From JACCZX01 sp963791315 (GTDB lineage: Bacteria > Pseudomonadota > Gammaproteobacteria > Burkholderiales > Burkholderiaceae_F), in assembly GCA_963791315.1 (NCBI GenBank), contig CAWBRQ010000007.1, positions 496,001 to 560,000 of the forward strand: a stretch of 64,000 nucleotides of DNA, read 5' to 3'. The first letter of the stretch is position 1; each line of letters opens with the position of its first letter. The translations under genes were made by a program, and so were the position numbers. The notes below the pieces were generated by a model. The model searched no databases. It was not told the DNA's origin and saw only the letters and a list, made by a program, of their open reading frames with translations. Below are positions 53,092 to 63,013 of this stretch, one piece after another.

Positions 53092-54279
53092 TCAGCGGCG
53101 CACCAATCTGATCGTCGAATACACGTACGGATAGTCGGCCCGGAACCAGTTACGAAACGAGCGGCGCAACAGATTGCGCGACGTTACGGGTGAGCCGCCT
53201 TTAAGCACGTAATGCTCATCATCAAAGAAGTTGGCTGAATAGCCGGGGTAATAGGAACTTGCTTCGAATCCCTTGAAGCCTTTGAACGGCGTCGACGTCC
53301 ACTCCCACCCATTGCCGATCATCTGCGAGACGCCATAGGGGCTGTCTCCGGCGGGATTTGAACTCACCGATACGGGATCCCAATGAGTGAAATCGAAGTT
53401 ACCGTGGACACCGTTAGGAGCGGTATTGCCCCATGGATACGCCTGATCGTCGTCCCGATAGGCTGCGCGGTGCCATTCCGCTTCGGTGGGTAAGCCAGCA
53501 CCGGCCCACTGCGCGAACGAGCGCGCCTGTTCGTGCGTCGCGTATACAGGCGCATCGAGCGGCAGCGGCACTTCGTCGAACATGCGACGCAGACGCCACG
53601 CACCGTCTCTCAAGTGCCAGAACGGTGGCGCCGCGCCTCCCTGTTCGACGAAGCGCAGGTATTCACCGTTAGTCACTTTGTGTTTGCTGATTTCGAAGGC
53701 GGGAACGGCCTGTACGTGCGCCGGAAATTCGTTGTCCCAGCCGAATTCGCCGTTCGGCTGGCCTAGCTGCGTCGTACCCGCTTCGATTGCAATGAAACGC
53801 ATGGCTGGGACGGTAGAAGCGGACCCACTGGGCGTTGCAGAAAGCACTGGCCGCTTCAACCGCGGGTCGAGTTGGTGCAGCAGATAGCAGATTGTTTCCG
53901 CGTGCATCCAGCGATGTTCGATCACCATCTGCTGCATGTCGGTCGGAACCCGGTCCCAAATTTCATCGATCGCCGTCCGCGTTCTGGCCACGTAGGTCTG
54001 CACGGCTTCGAGCACCGGCCAGTCGGCGGGTGTGTCCTGCGGCGCTTGCCCTGGCGGAGGATCGATGCCTGCCTCAAATAGCGCATCAAACGAGGCATCG
54101 AACGACGGCTTGCCGAGGACGCCGCGCGCGAGCTGGTTCCAGTCGAAAGCGTCCAGATGTCCCACGTAGAAGATCAGGCGATGTCGGGCGGGAATCGGCC
54201 GCTCGTATAGCGTTTCGCGTCCAACGATCCCAAACAGAGAATCGGTAAATGCGCGCGCTCGCTGCAGTTCGGTTTTCAT
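53092..54279 (-). CDS. egtB: EgtB-type iron-dependent sulfoxide synthase
   Basis: 395 residues, intact. Joins hercynine to a thiol with O2. An N-terminal DinB-like helical domain has FYVGHLDAFDWNQL and the iron motif EHRWMHAETICYLLHQL, a perfect HX3HXE. The C-terminal FGE-sulfatase domain has FISIEAG-like FIAIEAGTTQLG, FGWDNEFPAH, VTNGEYLRFVEQGG, GLPTEAEWHRAAY, GNFDF, MIGNGWEWTSTPF and RSFRNWFRADYPYVYSTIRL. Together with egtD this forms the two-gene bacterial route. Convergent orientation to egtD means separate promoters. SenA (selenoneine) is a related alternative; no senB is adjacent. Confidence 0.9.
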   Translation of the reverse strand: MKTELQRARAFTDSLFGIVGRETLYERPIPARHRLIFYVGHLDAFDWNQLARGVLGKPSFDASFDALFEAGIDPPPGQAPQDTPADWPVLEAVQTYVARTRTAIDEIWDRVPTDMQQMVIEHRWMHAETICYLLHQLDPRLKRPVLSATPSGSASTVPAMRFIAIEAGTTQLGQPNGEFGWDNEFPAHVQAVPAFEISKHKVTNGEYLRFVEQGGAAPPFWHLRDGAWRLRRMFDEVPLPLDAPVYATHEQARSFAQWAGAGLPTEAEWHRAAYRDDDQAYPWGNTAPNGVHGNFDFTHWDPVSVSSNPAGDSPYGVSQMIGNGWEWTSTPFKGFKGFEASSYYPGYSANFFDDEHYVLKGGSPVTSRNLLRRSFRNWFRADYPYVYSTIRLVRR

Positions 54280-54392
54280 TCAGTCTCAATCTGAGTGAAC
54301 GCAAGACGATAACCCGAGCGGGCGCCTAGGCGCCTGGACGATCGTTCTGCATTGCGAGGGATGGTGGGCATGGCAATTGCATTTTTCGTGCC

Positions 54393-56500
54393 GTGCCCTC
54401 ACCTGCAACCTCTTCCGACAGCCCCCCTCTCGCCACACCACGCAAGCGGCGTTGGCCTTGGGTGCTGGGCACGATCGCTCTGGCGCTCGTATTGTTCATT
54501 GCGATCTTCGACTGGAACTGGTTTCGGGGGCCGTTGGAACGGTACCTGAGCGAATCCAGCGGAAGACCGGTCACGATCGGTTATCTCGACGTCGAACTGG
54601 CTCTGCCACCTCGCATCGTTATTTCTGACATTGCGATCGGCAACGCGGAGTGGGCGGGTGAAGAGCCGCTTGCGGTTTTGCGTGAGCTGATGTTTAGCGT
54701 CAGCGTGTCGTCGCTGTTTACGAACAGAAATCGTTCTCCCGCACGTAAGGTTGACCGATGGTGAGGCCACTCTCGTGCGAGACAAGGACGGCCGTACCAA
54801 TTGGCAACTGCGCAAATCGGACCAACCCTCGACTCGTACTTTTGACGTCCAGTCGCTCGCGTTGATCGACGCCAGTCTTTCGTATCGCGATGCGATTCAG
54901 AACATCGATGCTCAAGCGCGTGGAGAGTCACGCGTCGACGGGCCCTACCAGCAGCGCATGACCTTTGGCGGAAAGTGGCGGGGCAGTCCCTTCGAAGGGA
55001 CGGCTGATATCGGCAACGTCTTGTCGCTGCGCGATTTGAAAGAGCCATTTCCCCTCCGTCTTGCTCTGCGCTTGGCGAGGACGTCGATCAACGCCGAAGG
55101 CCAGGTCGCTGACATTAGAAATTTGGGTCACATCGATGCCAAGGTGTCGATCAGCGGGCCGAGCCTTGGGACGCTTTATCCGACGCTGCCGTTGGCTCTG
55201 CCGGACACTCCGCCATACCGCGCCACGGGACGCTTGGTTCGCGATGGCGATGTGTATACGTACACGGGCTTCACCAGCGTGATTGGAAATACCGATATCG
55301 CCGGTGACGCGCGCTATGAGCGGCGCCAGCCGCGGCCGTTGCTGACGGCAACGCTGAAAAGCCGCAGCCTGGATCTTGCCGACCTGGGGCCTCTCGTCGG
55401 TCTTCCGCCTCGTGCTGCCGCGACCACACCGCCGGCAGCGCCTAAGGCCACGCCGACGCCCGCGAAAGCGGCGCCGGCAAAGCTGCCGGCGGGGAAGGTG
55501 TTCCCGAATGGTGACTTCAATGTTCAGAAACTGAATGCGATGGACGCCGATGTGCAGCTCACCGCGGCCACGTTGAAAATTCCCGAGCAGATTCCTCTCG
55601 AAAATTTTTCCACGCACATGAAGCTCAACGGCGGGCTTCTCGTGCTGGATCCTCTCAACTTTGGCATGGCGGGAGGCAACCTCGTATCAACGATCACGCT
55701 CGACGCACGTAGCAATCCGATCGCCACTAAGGCGTCGATCGATCTGCGACGTGTTCGCCTCGGACAGTTGTTCCCGACCATCGACACGATCAAGAACACG
55801 AGCACCGGTTCGGTCGGCGCACAGATTCGCTTGTCAGGCCGGGGCAATTCGATTGCGGACATGATGGCGACGGCAGACGGCACGATGAACTTCGGAATGG
55901 CAGGCGGCCGAGTGTCCGAGCTTGGAGTGTGGCTCGTCAATCTGCAGGGTGGTCAACTGATACCGCTGCTCTTTGGTGGTGACCGCCCGACTCAGATCAG
56001 GTGCGGCGCGGCGGCCTTCACGGTCGACGGCGGACTTGGCGACTCTCGGCCTGTTCGTGTTCGACACTGACGAGTCGAACATCACTGGCACCGGTACTGC
56101 CGACTTTCGCGAAGAGAAGCTCGACATTACGCTGGAGCCACGGCCCAAGAAGGCGGGCATTCTGTCGTTGCGCGGCCCGGTGCGTATCTACGGCACGTTC
56201 CGTGAAGTGAATTTCGGCGTATCGGGCCAGACGATCGGACGCGGTTTGAGCGCGGTCGGACTCGGCCTCTTGAATCCGTTGCTGGCTATGATTCCGCTGA
56301 TCGAGACCGGCCCCGGACAAAACGCCGATTGTCAGGCCGTGCTGGCGACGGTAAGCGGGGCCGTCAAGCAATCCGGAAAAAAAGTCGGCGACGCTCCGAC
56401 CGCAGAAGAAAAAGCAACCTCGCCGGCGCCAATCGTCGATATGCAAAAGAAGCGGACCGAGCCGCCCGCACCGATCGTCGACGTGCAGGCCAAGAAGTAG
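54393..56500 (+). CDS. AsmA-family envelope protein (two frameshifts)
   Basis: About 702 codons. Short cytoplasmic N-terminus with basic TPRKRRWPW, one anchor helix VLGTIALALVLFIAIF, then a long periplasmic beta-rich body typical of AsmA/YhdP-like lipid-transfer proteins: LERYLSESSGRPVTIGYLDVEL, RIVISDIAIGNAEWAG, FTSVIGNTDIAGDARYERR, LVVDPLNF-like LLVLDPLNFGMAGGNLVST, GNSIADMMATADGTMNFGMAGG and FREEKLDITLEPRPKK. A Pro/Ala/Lys linker sits in the middle and at the end. Frame changes near 54,745 and 56,015. GTG start; no better ATG upstream in frame. Confidence 0.87.
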
Positions 56501-56517
56501 GTCGGTCCGCGCAGTCG

Positions 56518-57588
56518 CTAAGAGATTTCGCGCGCCGTCATTCGGTACTTGAAGTTGTCCGGGTCCAGGCTGTCCAACCGGCCCTGCGCATTTTCGCCTT
56601 GCGGATACATGAAGAACGGAACAGGCGCTTTGCTCGAGCCCGGCAACCGCACGTCGTGCGCGTAGTTGTACGCGAGCCAGTTGCCTTCCCAGCCACCCCA
56701 CAGCATTGACCGCGCTTGCTTGACGACGTCGTCGCTCAGGGTCAGGCCAGGTTTTTCTTCCAAGACGACTTTTCGCACGTCGGCCGGGTCGACCGGCACC
56801 CAGCCAATGTTCTGCGCATAAAACTCGGCGCGGCAGTGCTGCGCACGCGTGATATCGCCGGATTTGCCCAGGCTCTTGTAGCCGCGGCTTGAATCGGCGA
56901 CCCGCACGCCGTACACGTCGCGTGCCGGCACACCGACTGAGCGCGCGAGCGCAACGAACAGCGCGTTCAGATCGGCGCACTTGCCGTTCAGGTTATTGCT
57001 TTCGAGCATCGCCTTGATATCACCGACTCCGCACCCGGGTGTTTTCGCGTTGCGCTCGGTATTCTCGACGACCCAGTCGTAGATGCCGCGAGCCTTGTCA
57101 ACGTCGGACCGGGCACCGCGGCTCGCTTTCAACGCCGTCTCGCGCACAATGCCGTCAGTTGGCATGAATGCGGTTGGCTTCAGGTAAGTGGCTTGCTCGG
57201 CCGCGCTCGCCAACACTCCCGCGCCTGGCTTGAGCTCGACCCTGCGATCGCGCGTGCGAAAACGGCTCGTCACTTCAAACACCGGCTGTGCTTCGCTCGG
57301 TTTGAACACCGCCGCGCCAATCGCAGCACGATAGTTGGGTTCGATCACATCGTTGTTGATCGTGAAGTTACCGGTAACCGAGTTTTCGAGCGTCTGGAAC
57401 CAGTCGGTGTCCTGCGACAGCGGCAGCGGTACCCACACCATCACTTGCCCGGTAGGCACGGCGACTTCGACGCGCGTCACGACTTCGAAAGTGCGCCAGG
57501 CATCGGTGGCCTGCGCGCGTGCAGCAAGAGGCGTCAGAGCGAGCAAGCCGGCGGCAGGTCCCGCGGTGATCAGCGTACGGCGTTTCAT
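56518..57588 (-). CDS. Exported transglutaminase-like protein
   Basis: 356 residues, intact. Signal MKRRTLITAGPAAGLLALTP with twin Arg, ending AARAQA; GGAG upstream of the ATG. Transglutaminase core: NNLNGKCADLNALFVALARSVGVPARDVYG with the catalytic Cys in GKCAD, His in RAQHCRAEFY and Asp in WVPVDPADVRK. An N-terminal beta domain (TFEVVTRVEVAVPTGQVMVWVPLP) precedes it. Probably a periplasmic peptidase or protein cross-linker; family function is poorly defined. Confidence 0.88.
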   Translation of the reverse strand: MKRRTLITAGPAAGLLALTPLAARAQATDAWRTFEVVTRVEVAVPTGQVMVWVPLPLSQDTDWFQTLENSVTGNFTINNDVIEPNYRAAIGAAVFKPSEAQPVFEVTSRFRTRDRRVELKPGAGVLASAAEQATYLKPTAFMPTDGIVRETALKASRGARSDVDKARGIYDWVVENTERNAKTPGCGVGDIKAMLESNNLNGKCADLNALFVALARSVGVPARDVYGVRVADSSRGYKSLGKSGDITRAQHCRAEFYAQNIGWVPVDPADVRKVVLEEKPGLTLSDDVVKQARSMLWGGWEGNWLAYNYAHDVRLPGSSKAPVPFFMYPQGENAQGRLDSLDPDNFKYRMTAREIS

Positions 57589-57642
57589 TCTTGTGTCTCC
57601 GAATAGTGTGGGCGGCACGCGCCAACAATGCGTTGCCAAGAG

Positions 57643-58195
57643 CTAGCGCGATCGCTGCGCAGTCGAACTTAGCAACCCGCGAATTGTGCTGACTAGCGCT
57701 GGGCTTGTCCAATCGGCCGCCCCGCTCATCCAGTAACGAATGTTGCCGGCGCGGTCGACGAGGTAGTTGGCGGGAAACACGCGCGCGCCCCACGCACGGG
57801 CCACATCGCCATCGGTGTCACGCACGACCGGCAGCGTGAAGTTCATCTTGTCGATGAAGCTTTTGATGCGCGCCGGCCCTTCCTGATAGTTCACGGCCGA
57901 GTACCTCGAAGCCGTCCGAGCTCAGTTGATCGTGCAATCGCTGCAGCGACGGCATCTCGGTAATGCACGGCTCGCACCACGTTGCCCAGAAGTTCACCAG
58001 CACGACTTTGCCGCGTAGCTGTTGCAGCGATAGCGCGGCGCCGTCGATCGTCATCAAATTGATAGCCGGGGCCACGGGTTTGTCTTTCCAGCGCTTGAGC
58101 TCAGCCGCGTGCAGGTGCGAAGCGAACGCGGCGAGCACGCCGCCGACGATCAGCGCACGCCGCGCGTGCGCGCACTCAGCTGACGCTGATGCCAT
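57643..58195 (-). CDS. TlpA-type thioredoxin-fold protein (one frameshift)
   Basis: About 183 codons. N-terminal signal/anchor (ALIVGGVLAAFASHLHA), then VVLVNFWATWCEPCITEMPSLQRL with redox-active CEPC. After a frame change near 57,895: NYQEGPARIKSFIDKMNFTL, GARVFPANYLVDRAGNIRYW with the cis-Pro. Periplasmic thiol reductase, as in cytochrome c maturation or general reduction. Its start overlaps the selD 3' end by 20 nt. Confidence 0.88.
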
Positions 58196-59251
58196 GGCCT
58201 TCTTGGAGGTGACCTATCACAGCGGCACGGTCGAAACCTTCCGCGCGAAACACAGCAAGGACATCGTCAACCACGCGTGGCGCGCATGCCACCAGCAGGC
58301 CGCCGCTGGTTTGCGGGTCAGTCAGCAATGCTTTCGTGACCTCGGACACGTTGTTTAGCTTCACGTGCTCGCCGTATCCGGCCCAATTTCGATTCGATGC
58401 GCCAGTGACGTTGCCGCTTGCGGCGAGCGCTTCGACTCCCGGAAGCCACGGCACCGAACTCAAATCGACCGTTGCCGCGAGCTCCGCTGCCGAGCGCGAT
58501 TTCGTTCAGGTGTCCGAGCAGGCCAAAGCCGGTGACGTCGGTCATCGCATGCACGTCAGGCATATCCGCAAACTTGCGGCCTGGCGTATTCAGCTGGGTC
58601 GTGCTTGCGATCATTTGCCCGTAGCTCGCACTGTCGAGCACGCCTTTTTTCAGTGCGGCCGAATACACACCCGACACCGAGGGGCTTGCCAAGAATCAGG
58701 ATATCGCCGGCCTTCGCGCCGCTGTTTTTCTTCACCTTTGCCGGATGAACCAAGCCCAACGCGACAAGCCCGTAGATTGGCTCCGCCGCATCGATCGTGT
58801 GGCCGCCGGCGATCGGAATGCCGATTGCGTTGCACACCGACTGACCGCCTTCAGCGATGCGTCGGATGACGTCGAGCGGAATCTTGTCGATCGGCATCCC
58901 AAGCAGTGCGAGCGCCATGATCGGTGTACCGCCCATTGCATAAACATCCGAGATCGCGTTGGTCGCGGCGATTCGGCCGAAGTCGTACGGATCGTCGACG
59001 ACCGGCGTAAAAAAGTCGGTGGTCGCGACGATCGCCTGCTCGTCGTTCAGCTTATAGACAGCAGCGTCGTCGGCGGTTTCGATTCCGACCAGCAACTGCG
59101 GCGGCACGATCCCTCGCACTCCGTGCAGAATTTCGCTCAGCACGCCGGGCGCGATCTTGCAACCACAGCCGCCGCCGTGCGCAAAAGACGTGAGCCTGAA
59201 CTTCAACTCATTTGGGGCCTCGCGATGAGCGCCGGGCCGCCCCAAGCTCAT
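58176..59251 (-). CDS. selD: Selenophosphate synthetase (frameshifted)
   Basis: Makes selenophosphate from selenide and ATP; about 358 codons. HGGGCGCKIAPGVLSEIL carries the catalytic Cys and Lys; ETADDAAVYKLND, TTDFFTPVVDDPYDFGRIAATNAISDVYAMGG, GGHTIDAAEPIYGLVALG, VTGFGLLGHLNEI and LLTDPQTSGGLLVACAP follow. Frame changes near 58,690 and 58,490. The first 15 codons lie in a GC-rich REP-like repeat, so the true start is uncertain. No selA/selB or ybbB is in the window. The catalytic position is Cys, not selenocysteine. Confidence 0.92.
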
Positions 59252-59281
59252 CGCGCGCCCCCACGGGGGGCGGGCGCGCAG
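59221..59281. repeat. Burkholderiales REP-like GC-rich repeat with two stem-loops
   Basis: CGCGATGAGC and GCTCATCGCG form a 10-bp stem enclosing GCCGGGCCGCCCCA; directly after, GCGCGCCCCC faces GGGGGGCGGGCGCGC around ACG. This pattern is familiar from dispersed intergenic repeats in Comamonadaceae and related families (remembered, not searched). It overlaps the annotated selD 5' end. Confidence 0.6.
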
Positions 59282-59324
59282 CGACCGGGGGCGTAACCAT
59301 TCATTCCCGAATTATGATCGACGG

Positions 59325-59732
59325 ATGAAGACACCACATTGCGCCGTCGCTATGTTCGCTGCGCTTGCATTCGCGGCCCCCGTTACCGCTCAGTCACCGC
59401 TCGCGGACTCTTTCATCGAAGCCCAGGAGCTTGGCCGACGCGACGAAAAAGACCCGCTGACTGTCGAATATCACCGCAGTACGTTGCTGCCGCAGTTCAG
59501 CGCCAGTTACCGAGCGCATCTGCGCGAGTGTCAGGCGGCGCTGCCGCAGCCCGATCAGACGCCGTTTTCGTTCGTCGCTGCGCTGGATGCAGACGGTAAA
59601 GTGATCAAGCTGTGGAGCGATCGCAGTCCGCCGGTGTATTCGTGCCTTCGCGGGCGGCTTCTCTTCGATCGCTTCGCGCCGCCGCCGCGAGCGCCGTTCT
59701 ACCTCTACGTCCACATGAGGTTCGCAACTTAA
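59325..59732 (+). CDS. Small secreted protein, unknown
   Basis: 135 residues. Signal peptide MKTPHCAVAMFAALAFAAP ending VTAQ; the mature part has two Cys (RECQAA and YSCLRG), a possible disulfide, with PFSFVAALDADGKVIKLWSD in between. No family recognised. It converges on the DUF5329 gene, and the two stop codons share the palindrome TTAA. Confidence 0.65.
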   Translation: MKTPHCAVAMFAALAFAAPVTAQSPLADSFIEAQELGRRDEKDPLTVEYHRSTLLPQFSASYRAHLRECQAALPQPDQTPFSFVAALDADGKVIKLWSDRSPPVYSCLRGRLLFDRFAPPPRAPFYLYVHMRFAT

Positions 59733-60109
59733 CGTTTGGTCGGACTCGCAGCGCGAAGCCGGGATAACTCTGCCTTAAACCAGGTGGCGCTTTCGACAGG
59801 CTCAGAACCAGCGCACTGAACCAGATAGGGCTTGCCACTGGTACTGCTTTCGGTGGCCCCGAGCTCTATGAACGATTCTGTGGAGGTGATCACGCCTTCT
59901 TTTACAAGATAGTCGTACTTTGTCTGAAGATGTTTGCTCGCCGCTTCGGCGGCGTACCACTTTCCATTGCGATTGAACTTGCAGCCGGACGATTTCAGAT
60001 AGCTGAACAAATGACTTATCTCTGTCTTCGTATGTTCGGAGGGCGCGGCAACAACAGCGGTGCTGACCGCGGCAGCCAACAATGCGATTAGCACACGGCG
60101 CATCTGCAT
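59729..60109 (-). CDS. Secreted DUF5329-family protein
   Basis: 126 residues. Signal peptide MQMRRVLIALLAAAVSTAVV ending AAPS, then ISHLFSYLKSSGCKFNRNGKWYAAEAASKHLQTKYDYL and KPYLVQCAG, the pattern of DUF5329 with its conserved Cys pair. Function unknown. The ATG shares its A with the stop of the Gly-rich gene (TGATG). Confidence 0.8.
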   Translation of the reverse strand: MQMRRVLIALLAAAVSTAVVAAPSEHTKTEISHLFSYLKSSGCKFNRNGKWYAAEAASKHLQTKYDYLVKEGVITSTESFIELGATESSTSGKPYLVQCAGSEPVESATWFKAELSRLRAASPTKR

Positions 60110-60522
60110 CAAGGCATTTGAATCTTGCCGCCGCCCCCTAATCCGCCGACTCCGCCCAATCCTCCCGGACCAAAGCTGCTACCACCCTGACCCGGTAACA
60201 CCAACGACGAAGCGCTCTGCCGGCGCAGCTCCTGCAATTCGTTGACGGTGCGTTCGACGGCGGCCTTAGCCGCCTTGGCGTAACCCGCGACTGCGCCATC
60301 CAGCGAGGTCGCCTCGATTTCGAATGTGACCGGCAGCGGCCCCATCTGCGTCATGATCTGCGCCTCGCCGATGTATAGCGTTTCGCGCTTTGCGTCGGCG
60401 TCGCCTTTCGCAGTGACCGGCACCATCGCGCGAATCGTGCCGATACGACGATCGGTATAGATCTCCTCGCGATACAGCGACGCGGCGTCCATTTTGATAT
60501 CGAGCTCGGCAGCGGTAGCCAT
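60109..60522 (-). CDS. Cytoplasmic protein with Gly-rich tail, conserved hypothetical
   Basis: 137 residues: MATAAELDIKMDAASLYREE, IYTDRRIGTIRAMVPVT, LPVTFEIEATSLDGAVAGYAKAAKAAVERTVNELQELRRQ, then a tail PGQGGSSFGPGGLGG repeated in Gly. I recall similar small proteins next to fabI in Burkholderiales but no function. GGAG lies six bases before the ATG used; an ATG four codons earlier overlaps the fabI stop (TAATG). Confidence 0.8.
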   Translation of the reverse strand: MATAAELDIKMDAASLYREEIYTDRRIGTIRAMVPVTAKGDADAKRETLYIGEAQIMTQMGPLPVTFEIEATSLDGAVAGYAKAAKAAVERTVNELQELRRQSASSLVLPGQGGSSFGPGGLGGVGGLGGGGKIQMP

Positions 60523-60533
60523 CTCTGTCTCCA

Positions 60534-61325
60534 TTATTCAGTTTCCAGCGGCGATCCCATCATGGCGTTGAAGCCGCCATCGACGTGTGTGATCTCGGCG
60601 GTAATGCCGGCGGCAAGATCGGATAGCAAGAATGCCGCCACATTGCCGACGTCGTCTATCGTGACATTGCGCCGTAGAGGCGCCGTGCTCTCGACCGTCG
60701 ACAAGATCTTCGAAAAGCCCTTGATACCCGCTGCCGCCAGCGTCCGGATCGGTCCCGCGGAAATGCCGTTGACGCGGATGCCGCGCGGGCCAAGGCTCGC
60801 CGCCAGGTAGCGCACGCTGGCTTCGAGGCTCGCTTTTGCGAGCCCCATCGTGTTGTAGTTCGGTACCGCGCGTGTCGACCCCAGGTAGGTCAGCGTCAGC
60901 AACGACGCTTTGCGTCCTTCCATCAGCGGCAACGCGGCTTTCGCGAGCGCGGGAAAGCTGTACGAAGAAATGTCGTGTGCAATGCGGAAACTCTCGCGCG
61001 ACAGTCCTTCGACGAAATCGCCCGCAATCGCTTCGCGTGGTGCAAAGCCGATCGAATGCACCAGCCCGTCGAGCCCGTCCCAACGCTGCTTCAATGCGTC
61101 GAATGCCGCCGCGATCTGCGCGTCGTCTCCGACGTCCATGTCGTAGATGAGATCCGAGCCGAACTCTGCGGCGATCTCGACGATGCGCTCCCGGAAGCGT
61201 TCGCCGACGTAGGTGAATGCCAGATCGGCGCCTTCGCGCTTACATGCTCGCGCGATGCCATAGGCAATCGAACGATTTGAAAGAACGCCGGTGATCAGCA
61301 GGCGCTTGCCGGCCAGAAACCCCAT
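60534..61325 (-). CDS. fabI: Enoyl-ACP reductase (NADH)
   Basis: Last step of each fatty-acid elongation cycle. 263 residues, intact. ITGVLSNRSIAYGIARACKREGADLAF is the NADH site, GLVHSIGFAPREAI the substrate side, LTYLGSTRAVPNYNTMGLAKASLE the Tyr-x6-Tyr...Lys active site (Tyr and Lys in YNTMGLAK), AGPIRTLAAAGI the flexible substrate loop, FLLSDLAAGITAEITHVDGGF the end. It is the FabI, not FabL/FabK, type. Confidence 0.97.
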   Translation of the reverse strand: MGFLAGKRLLITGVLSNRSIAYGIARACKREGADLAFTYVGERFRERIVEIAAEFGSDLIYDMDVGDDAQIAAAFDALKQRWDGLDGLVHSIGFAPREAIAGDFVEGLSRESFRIAHDISSYSFPALAKAALPLMEGRKASLLTLTYLGSTRAVPNYNTMGLAKASLEASVRYLAASLGPRGIRVNGISAGPIRTLAAAGIKGFSKILSTVESTAPLRRNVTIDDVGNVAAFLLSDLAAGITAEITHVDGGFNAMMGSPLETE

Positions 61326-61336
61326 CTCAACCTATC

Positions 61337-62932
61337 TCAGTAAGACCGCTTGCGAGCCGGCGCGCGGACGGTGCTGTGTGTCGTTGTCGGCTTATTTGTT
61401 TGCATTGTGTTCTTTGTCGTGCGGCTGCGTGCCGGCGCCGCTGGCACTGTCAATTCGAGCCGCTGGCCCGCGAACAAGCTTTGCGACGTCAACCGGTTCC
61501 AGATGATCACATCCTTTGGTAGCACCTTCCAGCGGTGCGCCACACTCGTAACTGTATCGCCACGGCGGACACGGTACGTCACCTTGCGCAGATTTGCGTG
61601 CTCGGGCACTAACGAGAACCTCCCGTCGAGGCTGTCTGCGGGAATATCGGACGCCATTGTCTCGTCGCGCGGAATCAGGATCGTCGAGCCGCTGGCGAGC
61701 CGATAACGCGGCGGTATCTGATTCGCGTCACGTAGTTGCTCTTCGCTAATGCCGGCTCGTTTGGCTACGAGCGAAAGCGTGTCGGACGAGGTCGTCTTGT
61801 ACGTCGTCCAGCTCGCGAGTGGCTGGCCTGTCGATTCCCACGCGGCCAGATTCGCCTGGAACCGCTCGACCTTCGTCGCTGGCAACAGCAGGTGCGCGCC
61901 GCCGCCGGCACCCAGTATCACCGGCCGGTTGAATGCGGGATTCAGCGCACGGAAGTCCTCTACCTTCATCTCCGCCAGCTTCGCCGCCGTATCGACGTCG
62001 ATATCGCGCGTTTTATGCACCGCGATGAAATACGGTGCGTTATCGATCGGCGGCAGCACGACGCCGTACTTCTCGGGTTCGGCGACGATGTTCTTGACCG
62101 CCTGTAGCTTCGGCACGTAGTACTGCGTCTCTTTCGGCATTTTCAGATCGGTGTAGCGCGCCGGCTTGCCGGCCTGGCGGTTTTTCGCAATCGCGCGCGA
62201 TACCGCACCTTCGCCCCAGTTGTACGACGCGAGTGCCAGATGCCAGTCACCGAACATGTCGTACAGCTTCTGTAGGTAGTCGAGCGCGGCACGTGTCGAT
62301 TCGACCACGTCACGCCGCTTGTCCTTCCACATGGTCTGCTCGAGATCGTAGTTGCGACCGGTCGAAGGAATGAATTGCCACAGCCCGGCCGCCTTGGCGG
62401 ACGAAAACGCCTCCGGCACGAAGGCGCTTTCGACGAACGGGAGCAGTGCGAGCTCGGTCGGCATGTTGCGCCGCTCGATCTCTTCGACGATATGAAACAA
62501 ATAGCGACTCGAGCGCTGTGTCATGCGCGCGAAATAATCGGGCTGGCTTGCGTACCAGCGCGTGCGGTCCTCCGTGAGTCTGGTCTCGAGATCCGGCATC
62601 TTGAACCCCAGCCGGATGCGGTGCCATAGATCTCGCGTTGACGGCGGCTGCGCAACTGGCACCGGTGCGTTGTCCGGGACGACGATCACAGGAACTACGG
62701 GATCGACAGCCGAGGCGGGCGCTTCCGGCGACTGATCAACCGGGCTGGTGGTGGAAGAAGCTGGGGAAGAAGGTACTGCGGGAGGGGGTGAAGGAGGGAC
62801 GACGGGCGCGGGCGGATTCGGGATCGGGCTGGGCGTTCGCAACTCGCTGCCGCTGGTTGCGCAACCCGCGAGCAAGGTGCAACAGATGCCGTAGGCAAGC
62901 CAGAAGGTCGCCGATCTTCTCGAGACGCGCAT
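61337..62932 (-). CDS. mltD: Membrane-bound lytic murein transglycosylase D
   Basis: 531 residues, intact. Lipobox TLLAGCATSG, Pro/Ser-rich linker (residues 30-95), then the SLT domain: RNMPTELALLPFVESAF with catalytic Glu in FVESAF, AAGLWQFIPSTGRNYDL, RRDVVESTRAALDYLQKL, ALASYNWGEGAVSRAI. Two LysM-like modules follow (SWTTYKTTSSDTLSLVAKRAGIS; YRVRRGDTVTSVAHRWKV). Cleaves peptidoglycan glycan strands at the outer membrane. Confidence 0.95.
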   Translation of the reverse strand: MRVSRRSATFWLAYGICCTLLAGCATSGSELRTPSPIPNPPAPVVPPSPPPAVPSSPASSTTSPVDQSPEAPASAVDPVVPVIVVPDNAPVPVAQPPSTRDLWHRIRLGFKMPDLETRLTEDRTRWYASQPDYFARMTQRSSRYLFHIVEEIERRNMPTELALLPFVESAFVPEAFSSAKAAGLWQFIPSTGRNYDLEQTMWKDKRRDVVESTRAALDYLQKLYDMFGDWHLALASYNWGEGAVSRAIAKNRQAGKPARYTDLKMPKETQYYVPKLQAVKNIVAEPEKYGVVLPPIDNAPYFIAVHKTRDIDVDTAAKLAEMKVEDFRALNPAFNRPVILGAGGGAHLLLPATKVERFQANLAAWESTGQPLASWTTYKTTSSDTLSLVAKRAGISEEQLRDANQIPPRYRLASGSTILIPRDETMASDIPADSLDGRFSLVPEHANLRKVTYRVRRGDTVTSVAHRWKVLPKDVIIWNRLTSQSLFAGQRLELTVPAAPARSRTTKNTMQTNKPTTTHSTVRAPARKRSY

Positions 62933-63013
62933 GTTGAAAAATCTACAGGGTTCGAGGCAGTGTAGGTAGAACGTAGAAACGGCGTCAAGTTGCGTCTGCC
63001 TATGCCGAAAGGG

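Noticed and set aside
58176..59251. Selenocysteine-containing SelD
   Set aside because: The catalytic position reads as Cys codons in GGGCGCK; there is no in-frame TGA there.
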